Assembly: GCA_947499955.1 (NCBI GenBank) | Contig: CANMQI010000015.1 | Location: 97,563 to 161,562 of the forward strand | From: an uncultured Granulosicoccus sp. | Lineage (GTDB): Bacteria; Pseudomonadota; Gammaproteobacteria; Granulosicoccales; Granulosicoccaceae | Length of the DNA stretch: 64,000 nt | Direction: 5' to 3' | Shown here: piece by piece, positions 54,813 through 62,774 of the stretch | Position numbering within the stretch: position 1 is the first letter of the stretch | Layout: each line of letters starts with the position of its first letter | Translations under genes and position numbers: made by a program | Notes under the pieces: model-generated | The model's database searches: none | What the model was told of the DNA's origin: nothing | The model's input: the letters and a program-made list of their open reading frames with translations, nothing else

Positions 54813-55568
54813 TCAGTTACGTCCAGCCATCACACCACCATCCACATTGAGGATTGACCCGGTGATCCAGGACGCCTCATCGGACAGAAGAAACTCGACA
54901 GCAGCTGCCACTTCATCCGGGGTACCAATTCGTCCGATTGGATGAAATGCGTTGAAACCTGCCAGAGCCTCAGCCACCTGCTCTTCAGGGATAAAACTGT
55001 TGTAAACCGGTGTCTCCACTACCGCCGGTGCGACGGCATTGGCTCTGATGTTCTTGTCGCCCAATTCCATTGCCAGATGCTGTGTGAAGGCGTGCAGTCC
55101 GGCCTTGGCCATCGAATAGGCCGCAGATGGTGTTGCCTTGATAGCCTGATGAGCCCACATGGATCCTACATTCACGATGGCGCCCGGGCGATCATCGGCA
55201 ATGAGTTGCTTGACGATAGCCTGAGTCAGAAAATAGGTACCGCGGTTGATATCGTGGTAACTGTCATAGTCTTCTTGTTGCGCATCGACAAACGGTTGCG
55301 GGATGAATATGCCGGCATTGTTCACCAGATAACGGATACCCGGAAAGTCACTGTTCAACCGAGCAAGCAGGCGTTGCACATCGGCAACATCTCCAAGGTC
55401 TGCCTGAATGAAGCTCGCACCGGTGATGGCTTTTTCTGCGGCTTCACCTTTCTCGGCATTCCGTCCGATCAGCACCGTGCGTGCACCGGCTTTGCTTAAC
55501 CGCTCGGCAACATGTAATCCGATACCGCTGGTGCCACCTGTGATGACGACTGTTTCATTGTTGAACAT
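54813..55568 (-). CDS. Short-chain dehydrogenase/reductase
   Basis: 251 residues. Classical SDR: NAD(P) motif [12 protein letters not shown], catalytic Ser in NVGSMWAH, YxxxK as YSMAK, and ending GSILNVDGG. It oxidises or reduces an alcohol or ketone; substrate unknown. It lies downstream of a TetR gene on the same strand, and operator-like sites precede it, so it is probably the repressed target. Confidence 0.92.
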   Translation of the reverse strand: MFNNETVVITGGTSGIGLHVAERLSKAGARTVLIGRNAEKGEAAEKAITGASFIQADLGDVADVQRLLARLNSDFPGIRYLVNNAGIFIPQPFVDAQQEDYDSYHDINRGTYFLTQAIVKQLIADDRPGAIVNVGSMWAHQAIKATPSAAYSMAKAGLHAFTQHLAMELGDKNIRANAVAPAVVETPVYNSFIPEEQVAEALAGFNAFHPIGRIGTPDEVAAAVEFLLSDEASWITGSILNVDGGVMAGRN

Positions 55569-55588
55569 GCTTCTCTACTCCGTGGCAC

Positions 55589-55604
55589 CCTACTAGAAGG
55601 TAGG
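55589..55604. promoter_or_regulatory. Operator-like site 1, upstream of SDR
   Basis: CCTACTAGAAGGTAGG, an inverted repeat CCTAC-N6-GTAGG 21 bases before the SDR start. Related sequences occur three more times around the TetR gene. It is probably bound by the TetR-family protein at 55776-56342. Confidence 0.65.
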
Positions 55605-55660
55605 ACAATTATTAAAATAAAAAGTTGCCGCTTCAACTACCTGGATGTTGACTGAAACAT

Positions 55661-55676
55661 CCTACTGGATGGTAGA
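55661..55676. promoter_or_regulatory. Operator-like site 2, between TetR and SDR
   Basis: CCTACTGGATGGTAGA, matching site 1 at 13 of 16 bases and keeping the CCTAC-N6-GTAG inverted repeat, 93 bases before the SDR start. Confidence 0.6.
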
Positions 55677-55737
55677 TAAAGCTGACAAATCAAAACCGGA
55701 CTGCACTAGCTGAAGATCACTTACCCATGTATGACAC

Positions 55738-55760
55738 CCAACTAGTAGGTAGGTTCAATC
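55738..55760. promoter_or_regulatory. Operator-like site 3, between TetR and SDR
   Basis: CCAACTAGTAGG (55738-55749) followed by TAGG. The 12-base core is identical to the core of the site upstream of the TetR gene (56359-56370). It lies immediately after the TetR coding end. Confidence 0.55.
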
Positions 55761-55775
55761 GTCAAATAAAAAGAT

Positions 55776-56342
55776 CTACTTCAACTGCGCAAGCAATGTC
55801 TGCTTCAACTTCTTGAACACAGCCTCATCACCCATGGCGTTCGCCATCAACAAGCCGCCTTGCAAGGCGGCCAGAAAAGCATTCGCCTGGGCTTGAGCCG
55901 AGCCGGTGAAGTTCAATTCGCCCGCACTCTTTCCGGCTGTCATGACCTTGGTCAACCACTCCACGTGCTCCTTGAAGAAAGCCACGAGTGACGGTTTCAA
56001 CTGCTCTGGCAGCGCTCCGACATCCGATGCCATCATTCCCGCCAGGCAAATACAGTGGCTGTTCAAGGTATTCGTATACAACTGCGCATAGCGTTGCAGC
56101 CGTTCCACACTCCCCGATACGCTGGACTCGATGGATTTGAGCTCTGCGATAAACCCGGCTCTGTACCGTTCGAGCAACTCGGTTTCCAGATCGTGCTTGG
56201 TCGGGAAATGATGGTGGATACTGGCCTTTCTGATACCGATTTCTGCAGCAATATCGGCATAACTGAACCCGTTGAAACCACGCGTCTGCGCCAGTGCCTG
56301 GGCACTGTCCAGAATCAGGTCTCTTGTCGGGTTGGTGTTCAT
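55776..56342 (-). CDS. TetR-family transcriptional regulator
   Basis: 188 residues. The N-terminal HTH reads GFNGFSYADIAAEIGIRKASIHHHFPTK, typical of TetR/AcrR. The C-terminal domain has CICLAGMMASDVGALPEQL, seen in a group of TetR regulators that respond to small electrophiles or metabolites. It is followed by the SDR gene on the same strand; recurring operator-like sites lie in front of both genes, so it probably represses itself and the SDR gene. Confidence 0.93.
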   Translation of the reverse strand: MNTNPTRDLILDSAQALAQTRGFNGFSYADIAAEIGIRKASIHHHFPTKHDLETELLERYRAGFIAELKSIESSVSGSVERLQRYAQLYTNTLNSHCICLAGMMASDVGALPEQLKPSLVAFFKEHVEWLTKVMTAGKSAGELNFTGSAQAQANAFLAALQGGLLMANAMGDEAVFKKLKQTLLAQLK

Positions 56343-56353
56343 GCAGCAAGACT

Positions 56354-56371
56354 ACCTTCCAACTAGTAGGT
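56354..56371. promoter_or_regulatory. Operator-like site 4, upstream of TetR
   Basis: ACCTTCCAACTAGTAGGT lies 12 bases before the TetR start. It has inverted outer halves ACCT/AGGT and shares the 12-base core with site 3. Autoregulation by the TetR protein is the simplest reading. Confidence 0.6.
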
Positions 56372-56400
56372 TGTCAACGCTTGTGCAAGATATACGTGAA

Positions 56401-56823
56401 TCAGAGCACAGCAGGAGCTCGATCCTGGTAATTGACCGGCACGCGGCCGTCTGCCATACGTGCAACCAGACTGTCAGGCACGCCAAACGCCAGACCAGCG
56501 ATAGTAACCAGCGCCATTGCACGTCCGCAGCTGTCGCCACCACAGCGAATGTTGTCGTGCACGGCAGATTCGAAATCGGTGGCATGTTTGAGCAGATGCC
56601 ACACCACCGGCATGGAATGCTCGGCATGACTGGCAAGACCAAAACGGCTGGCCGCCTCCAGTGGCTGGTAGCTCTCGATCGCCAGCGCCTCTCGCATCAG
56701 CTCACCCACACTGCCTGTCATCGCCTCTGCCAATGAGTTCAGGCCATCCGCAAGCGACTCGCCCTGCAGCACCTGATAGACAGCGCCAGCGGCAGCCACG
56801 ACGTCATCATTGGTTGATATCAT
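56401..56823 (-). pseudogene. C-terminal remnant of an ADP-ribosylglycohydrolase
   Basis: 140 residues matching only the C-terminal half of ADP-ribosylglycohydrolases: NIRCGGDSCGRAMALVTIAGLAFG corresponds to the conserved GGD...A...G metal-binding end. Complete enzymes are about 300 residues and need an N-terminal Asp-rich metal site that is not present upstream here. The open frame starts with ATG 56823, but no N-terminal half follows further upstream. It is probably inactive, or a short partner protein. Confidence 0.65.
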
Positions 56824-56942
56824 CGTTGCTGGAAAGCTCTCTTCAGGGTCCAGGGAGGCTCGTGTGATTATCTCCAGAGATTACTGCCGCTGATTTTCCG
56901 GAATATTGATCTGGCGCAACAGAATAGTCGACATCAAGCCGC

Positions 56943-57254
56943 TCAGGCCATCATGTCTACCAGCTGTCCGGATCGTTGTGAACCTTCCGCCGAATCATCG
57001 CCACTGGCGGCAATCTGGCTATCGATGAAGGATTTTATCTGGTCGAAACTGGCGCCTGACTCTGCCAGTTGGCCTGCCCCTGAGAACAAGGCACTTCTTG
57101 CATCTTCTGACAGTGCGCCGCCCAGCGCTTCCATGGGCGGGACGCGGGAGGAAGGGCCGCCGTCTCCTCCACCGGGAGGCATGGGCGGGCTGGTTTGTGC
57201 GTGTGACAAGGACATCGCTGTCGATGTCAAATCGTTGGAGGTGCTTACATTCAT
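56943..57254 (-). CDS. Small hypothetical protein
   Basis: 103 residues. Pro/Gly-rich in the first third (SPPMPPGGGDGGPSS), then an Ala/Ser-rich helical part (LFSGAGQLAESGASFDQIKSFIDSQI). No signal, no family. The codon pattern looks coding but function is unknown. Confidence 0.5.
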   Translation of the reverse strand: MNVSTSNDLTSTAMSLSHAQTSPPMPPGGGDGGPSSRVPPMEALGGALSEDARSALFSGAGQLAESGASFDQIKSFIDSQIAASGDDSAEGSQRSGQLVDMMA

Positions 57255-57632
57255 GTTCGGACACCTGATTCAGAGCTACGTCAGCTCTATAACCGTTAAC
57301 GACTCAAGAATTCCCCGTCTTGAACGCTGTGGCGCTGGACGAGCGGTCTGTACCGGAGACAAACGGCAAAACGTGCGGCACGCCTCAGCGTGGGGCTGCA
57401 GGGTCGCGATCAGTCGAGTATTCCTGATTCGGATACGCGTCAGTGCGTCGTGCCGAATCGTGAGTGAATTACCAAGTTGCCGAATTGTCCTCACTTCATA
57501 GTATGTTTGAGCGATCTGCAGCGAATAGAGGCGCTGATTCGTGACATCAGTCCTCGCAGGGATGACTATATCCAGCGTCCCGCCCGATCTCAGCTTATGT
57601 CACCTGGCATGCTTTTCCCGGAAAATTCATTG
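57255..57632. other. 378-base gap before the mechanosensitive channel
   Basis: The channel frame is open from 57477, but that part is not protein-like and has no signal peptide; the start chosen is 57633. The gap holds the divergent promoters of the small hypothetical and channel genes. No hairpin or RNA gene is seen. Confidence 0.4.
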
Positions 57633-60011
57633 ATGGCAGCACATCCGAGCAAGGCAATCTGGCTACCGTTCATGGTCATCTGCGCCCTGTTGATGAGCTG
57701 GCACAACGCCAGCGCACAGGATGATCCCGACAGCCGAGCATTACAGCGCTGGGAGGTGATGCTGGATTGGATCGAGCTGGAACTGAGTGAGACCGAAACC
57801 CGGTCAGCTGACTTCGATCGTTATGAGACAAGGCTCGGAGCGCTGATAGACGATGCAGAACAACTCAAGACGAGGGTTGAACAACTGCTGGAAACACCTC
57901 GTCTGGAGCTTGCAACACTGGGTACGCCGCCCGAGGAAGGGGAGCCCCCGGAAGCCAGCAGCATCGATGCGCGACGTGATGCCATCAACGAAGAAATTGC
58001 AACACTGTCTCAGAAGGTGAAACAGGCGGAACTGATTCAGGTACGAGCAGAGCAACTACTGGAGCAGCTCGGGGCAACACAGCGACAGAAACTCGAAACC
58101 CGATTGCTGACACGTGCACCTGGCATCTATACCGGACAGTTCTGGTCGACCTTTCTTGCGGACGCCACGCATATCGGCAAAGGCCTGTCAGAGGATGCGA
58201 GTGACTTTCTACCTGATCAGGCGCGCGGCACCTCATCAGGGTGGCTGGTATTGGTTCTGGTTCTCTCAACGGCTCTGACCACAATACCCGGAGGACGCTG
58301 GCTGACGCGCAATTTCGGTCGCCGACCGCAGGCCAACGAGTCCTCTTACTCGCAACGCACGCTAAGCGCATTTGCTGAAGGGGTTGCCAGCGGTCTGTTG
58401 CCAGCCGCCATCATCGGTGGAATAGGGTGGGCCCTCATCAGCCAGGAGCTTGTTGGCGAGCAGGCCGGTTTGCTGGTCAAGGCGGTCGCCATCAGCCTGG
58501 TATTGGCCATCGTCATCATTGCACCGGTGAAGGCGGCATTGGTGCCACATGCCCCCACCTGGCGTCTGGTTTCGGTGGACTCGGCGGTGGCGGCAAGACT
58601 CAATCGCCGCATACAGTGGCTGGTCATATCTTGTGCAATGGGCTTCGCCTTGTACCTGGCCACCGAGCGGTTTCGCCCGTACAGCGTCGAGCTGGGCGTT
58701 GTCAGCAATCTGGCGATAACGCTTGTGGTTGGATTGCTGTTACTAAGCTCACTCAACCAGAGCTTCTGGCGCCCGGCTACAACACAGCCTGATGAGACGC
58801 AATCCTTCTGGCTACTGGACGCACTCCGACGTCTCTTGATGATTACCGTGATAGGCGCGCTCGTGCTTGGCCTGATCGGCTATACCGAACTGAGTGCCTT
58901 TGTGGTATCTCGACTTGCAATAACAGTGGCAACCGTCTGTGCGCTGGCAATGGTGCGCCGTTTATTGCACGATTTACTGGATCGTCTGACAAGCGTCTGG
59001 CGACAGGCTGTCAAACTCGGCCGTGAATCAAGTACAGGCACATCGAGCTTGTTGATTCGTGGCTTGCTGGACTTTCTGCTGCTCGGCCCGATGCTGCTGT
59101 TGCTGGCCAAGGCATGGGGTATTCCTCAAGCGGTCATTCAGCTGTGGAGCCGCCGTTTGCTGGATGGTGTGACCATCGGAGAACTGACCTTTTCACCCGG
59201 CAGACTGTTGCTTGCCATACTCGTGTTTTCCGTCGTATTGATTACTACGCGTCTGCTGAGGCGACTCGTCTATGACCGCGTACTCCCTGAAACCCATATG
59301 GACTTCGGTTTACGCCATTCGATCTTCGTGGGAATCGGCTATGTGGGAATCGCACTCGCCGCGGTACTGGCCGTGGCCACGCTGGGGGTCGGACTACAGA
59401 ACATGGCACTGGTATTCGGCGCCTTGTCGGTAGGCATCGGATTGGGTTTGCAGGGAATTGTCGGCAATTTCATGTCAGGGCTCATACTGCTGGCACAACG
59501 CCCCGTGCGGGTGGGTGACTGGATAGCCGTTGGAGAACATGAAGGTATCGTTCGCAATATCATGAGCGTATCCACTGAAATCGAGACCTTCGACAAGGCG
59601 AGCATCATCATTCCCAACAGTGAGCTTGTGTCTAACTCTCTGGTCAACTGGACACATTCAGACACCACCGTACGCGTGATCATCAGAATCGGTGTCCCGC
59701 ATGGGGCGGATGTGGACCAGGTACAAAAGCTGCTGCTAGATTGCGCCTCGAAACACAGTGAAGTACTGGCGACGCCCGAGTCCTACGCGCTGTTGATGGA
59801 TTTTGGCGAGAACGCGCTGCAGTTCGAGCTACGCGTCTTCGTTACCGATGCAGAGCGCTACCATATCGTATCCAGTCAACTACGCATCATGATCAACCAG
59901 GCCTGTCGGGAGGCAGGTATCAAGATCCCCTACCCACAACGGCGTTTGCACATGGGTAGCGATGATGTCGAGCAGCACAGACTGAAGACACCAGCCGACG
60001 CGAAACAATAA
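57633..60011 (+). CDS. MscS-family mechanosensitive channel with large N-terminal domain
   Basis: 792 residues from ATG 57633, where a signal peptide begins (KAIWLPFMVICALLMSWHNASAQ); ATGs at 57597 and 57609 are alternatives. Residues about 40-150 form a periplasmic coiled coil (IELELSETETRSADF...AEQLKTRVEQLL) like the DUF3772 region of large MscS proteins. About nine or ten membrane helices follow. The pore helix and beta domain are seen in VGIGLGLQGIVGNFMSGLILL, RPVRVGDWI and IPNSELVSNSLVNW. It probably releases solutes on hypo-osmotic shock. Confidence 0.9.
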   Translation: MAAHPSKAIWLPFMVICALLMSWHNASAQDDPDSRALQRWEVMLDWIELELSETETRSADFDRYETRLGALIDDAEQLKTRVEQLLETPRLELATLGTPPEEGEPPEASSIDARRDAINEEIATLSQKVKQAELIQVRAEQLLEQLGATQRQKLETRLLTRAPGIYTGQFWSTFLADATHIGKGLSEDASDFLPDQARGTSSGWLVLVLVLSTALTTIPGGRWLTRNFGRRPQANESSYSQRTLSAFAEGVASGLLPAAIIGGIGWALISQELVGEQAGLLVKAVAISLVLAIVIIAPVKAALVPHAPTWRLVSVDSAVAARLNRRIQWLVISCAMGFALYLATERFRPYSVELGVVSNLAITLVVGLLLLSSLNQSFWRPATTQPDETQSFWLLDALRRLLMITVIGALVLGLIGYTELSAFVVSRLAITVATVCALAMVRRLLHDLLDRLTSVWRQAVKLGRESSTGTSSLLIRGLLDFLLLGPMLLLLAKAWGIPQAVIQLWSRRLLDGVTIGELTFSPGRLLLAILVFSVVLITTRLLRRLVYDRVLPETHMDFGLRHSIFVGIGYVGIALAAVLAVATLGVGLQNMALVFGALSVGIGLGLQGIVGNFMSGLILLAQRPVRVGDWIAVGEHEGIVRNIMSVSTEIETFDKASIIIPNSELVSNSLVNWTHSDTTVRVIIRIGVPHGADVDQVQKLLLDCASKHSEVLATPESYALLMDFGENALQFELRVFVTDAERYHIVSSQLRIMINQACREAGIKIPYPQRRLHMGSDDVEQHRLKTPADAKQ

Positions 60012-60138
60012 AGTCGATTGCGTCGAACGGCGTTGATTGATCAACACGAAGAGTTAACGAACATTTGACACCGGATCCAGTCATAGCGGGTAGAGTGTTC
60101 TGTTTTCCCCTATCTGTTCCTTGCCGACACCTGATGAT

Positions 60139-61245
60139 ATGAAAAAGACACCTGCCGAACTCATGCACGAGGCCACGCGTCGGACTCTCGCGGGTGATGC
60201 AGCCGGTGCAGCAGCGCTATTCCAGGAAGCCCTGTCAGGTCAGCCATCACCACCAGCTGACACCATGATTGTCACACCAGTGGCGCAAACCGGCTCATCT
60301 GCCGAGAATGCCACGGAGGCATCCGACACAACAGCGGCATCATTCACGGATGGCGTGTTGGCACACAACGACACAGAACTCAAATACAAACTGTTCGTTC
60401 CCGCAAGGAATCACGAGGCACTCGCCCCGCTACTACTCATGCTGCACGGCTGCGGCCAGAGTGCGCAGGATTTCGCTGCCAGCACCCAGATGAATGACAT
60501 CGCGCAGGCATCCGGCATGGTTGTGCTCTACCCGGCACAATCGAGCTCTGCGAACCCCAACAAGTGCTGGAACTGGTTCGAACCGGCCCATCAGTTCCGT
60601 GGCAGTGGCGAACCGGAGGCACTGAGCGCTCTGACTCTGCACATCATGCAGACTCAGCCGATAGACCCGCAGAAGGTGTTTGTGGCAGGATTTTCCGCAG
60701 GCGGTGCCATGGCACTGACCCTGGCAGAACAGTATCCTGAATTGTATTCTGCAGTGGGCGTGCATTCTGGTCTGCCCACGGGCGTGGCATCGACGAACAT
60801 GGAAGCCTTCTCGATGATGCAGGGTAAATTCCTGGCTGATCCGAAATCGGCGGAACAGGCCGATGAGAGTACCGACGCTCAGCGTGCCGACGTCCACACC
60901 CCGCTTATTGTATTCCATGGCAGCCTGGATAGAGTCGTCAGCGTGGCCAATGCTGAACGCATCATCGCCAACTGGCTCTCTCGGGAAATGACACGAACCG
61001 TTCCCGTCAACTGGATGCCCTTGTCTCTGGCGCAACAAACCGCCACGGGTCATCACTGCATGGTCACCACCTATGTCGATGAACAGAATCCCGACAGGAC
61101 AGGCAGCGAATACTGGCAGTTGAGCGAAGGAGGACATGGCTGGTCGGGAGGTAGCCGCGGTGGCTCCTATACCGAACAGAATGGCCCCGACGCATCCACG
61201 GAGATGGTTCGGTTTTTTCTGGAGCATGACTCGCACGAACGCTGA
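60139..61245 (+). CDS. PHB depolymerase-family esterase
   Basis: 368 residues from ATG 60139. Alpha/beta-hydrolase of the esterase PHB family: oxyanion region MLHGCGQSAQDFA, nucleophile Ser186 in GFSAGGAM, acid in HGSLDRVV, and His in EGGHGWSGG. The N-terminus (MHEATRRTLAGDAAGAAALF) is typical of cytoplasmic members, and no signal is visible. The linker at 45-75 is Thr/Ser/Ala-rich. It may hydrolyse polyhydroxybutyrate or feruloyl-type esters; substrate unproven. Confidence 0.85.
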   Translation: MKKTPAELMHEATRRTLAGDAAGAAALFQEALSGQPSPPADTMIVTPVAQTGSSAENATEASDTTAASFTDGVLAHNDTELKYKLFVPARNHEALAPLLLMLHGCGQSAQDFAASTQMNDIAQASGMVVLYPAQSSSANPNKCWNWFEPAHQFRGSGEPEALSALTLHIMQTQPIDPQKVFVAGFSAGGAMALTLAEQYPELYSAVGVHSGLPTGVASTNMEAFSMMQGKFLADPKSAEQADESTDAQRADVHTPLIVFHGSLDRVVSVANAERIIANWLSREMTRTVPVNWMPLSLAQQTATGHHCMVTTYVDEQNPDRTGSEYWQLSEGGHGWSGGSRGGSYTEQNGPDASTEMVRFFLEHDSHER

Positions 61246-61440
61246 CCAGCAGCATCATCTGGGGACTGGCCGATTCATGGCACCAAGCCGGTTACGCCTC
61301 CTTTGCTCAACGCAAACACGGGGCTGTCGGTAGCCACGCCACGATGGCCTCTGGTCTGTTCGCTTACACGCCTCGGTGTTAGCATGACAAGGTCGCGCGG
61401 TCGGACTGTTTCCGCCCGGGAGTGACAAGCGGAGACAATC

Positions 61441-62532
61441 ATGATTAAAAAAATTCTGACCGCGTGTACCGCGGTAGTTGCGCTGTCCTGTGGAGCGGCG
61501 CAAGCCGCGGGTGAGAAGGTCATCATGGACACCGATTTCAGCACTATCGGCGATGATGGTCAGGTGCTGATCATGGCTTCGCAATTACATGGTGCAGGCG
61601 TGATCGACTTGCTAGGCGTCACCGTGGTTACCGGCAATAACTGGATGGAGCAGGAACTGGCCGAAGCCTTGCGCGCTGTCGAACGACTCGGCGTACAGGA
61701 CGAGATCGGCGTCTGGGCTGGCTCCATCTATCCGCTGGTGCATGACTACAAGGGTTTCCAGAACGAACAGGCACTCTTCGGCTTTGGTGAAAGCTGGCAA
61801 ACTGCGCTGCACCGACCGCGCCCTGCTGCAGATGGTCTGGTGGAACCGGCAGACGGGTTTGCCGAGAGTGCCGTACCGCAAGCCGGACACGCAGTCGACT
61901 TCATCATCAATACTGTAAAAGCCAACCCCGGGGAGGTGACCTTGCTGGTGATCGGCCCGGTGACCAACATTGCCATGGCAGTACGCAAGGCACCCGAGAT
62001 CGTGCCGATGATCAAGCGTATTGTCTATATGGGCGGCGCGGTTGATGTGCGCGGCAACACCACACCGGCCGCCGAAATGAATATCTGGATTGATCCAGAG
62101 GCTGCGCGCATCGTCATGCGCGAGCCGATAGAGCAGACCCTGATCCCACTGGACGTGACAAATATCACGCCTTTCACCAAGACCGAATACGATCGCATTG
62201 TGGCAACCGACGGTCCGGTGCAGGACCTGTTCCGCAGCAGCTGGATGGGCGGCATGTTCGAAAGCAACCCCGATGCCACCACCAGTGTCTACGACACGCT
62301 GGCACTGGGCTATCTGGTTGACCCCAGCTTCGCCACGGTCACCGAGGATCTGCACATTGATGTCGATACCAACTTCGGCCCCGGCTATGGCCGCACCCTC
62401 GCCTACTGGCAGGATCAGCCAACCGATCAGCTACAGACAATGACCGTGGTCAAGGAATTCGATAATGATCGCTTCTTCGAATTCTACATCGACCTGATGA
62501 CTCGGCCTGTGCCGGTGGTGATGCAGGAATGA
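61441..62532 (+). CDS. Periplasmic nucleoside hydrolase
   Basis: 363 residues with a signal peptide (LTACTAVVALSCGAAQAA), preceded by GGAG. Inosine-uridine hydrolase features are the Asp cluster near the N-terminus (MDTDFSTIGDD), LLVIGPVTNIAMAV and MNIWIDPEAARIV. It cleaves the N-glycosidic bond of nucleosides with Ca2+. The export signal is less usual for this family and points to nucleoside salvage in the periplasm. No transporter gene is adjacent. Confidence 0.9.
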   Translation: MIKKILTACTAVVALSCGAAQAAGEKVIMDTDFSTIGDDGQVLIMASQLHGAGVIDLLGVTVVTGNNWMEQELAEALRAVERLGVQDEIGVWAGSIYPLVHDYKGFQNEQALFGFGESWQTALHRPRPAADGLVEPADGFAESAVPQAGHAVDFIINTVKANPGEVTLLVIGPVTNIAMAVRKAPEIVPMIKRIVYMGGAVDVRGNTTPAAEMNIWIDPEAARIVMREPIEQTLIPLDVTNITPFTKTEYDRIVATDGPVQDLFRSSWMGGMFESNPDATTSVYDTLALGYLVDPSFATVTEDLHIDVDTNFGPGYGRTLAYWQDQPTDQLQTMTVVKEFDNDRFFEFYIDLMTRPVPVVMQE

Positions 62533-62774
62533 ACTCGCACATCAGTGTTGATTGACAATACGCGACGATATATTGGCTCCGGGAGGGGATTATCTGCAAG
62601 GCGTGAGGTCCCAACGGTGCCGGTCGGAGAATATGATTCTCAAATCTGATCGTATGTAGTACTGTTTCCATCATGATCGAGAATCGATGTAGTCAGTTGT
62701 ATTTCAGGCAGAACTTGCGGTTCCAACCCTTTCAGAGCGACGACTGGCAATGAAAGTGAGTCTGGAGTGGCGAG
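62533..62774. other. 242-base gap before the TIR gene
   Basis: No supported gene; the minus-strand frame across the TIR start is antisense. It presumably holds the TIR promoter. Confidence 0.35.
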
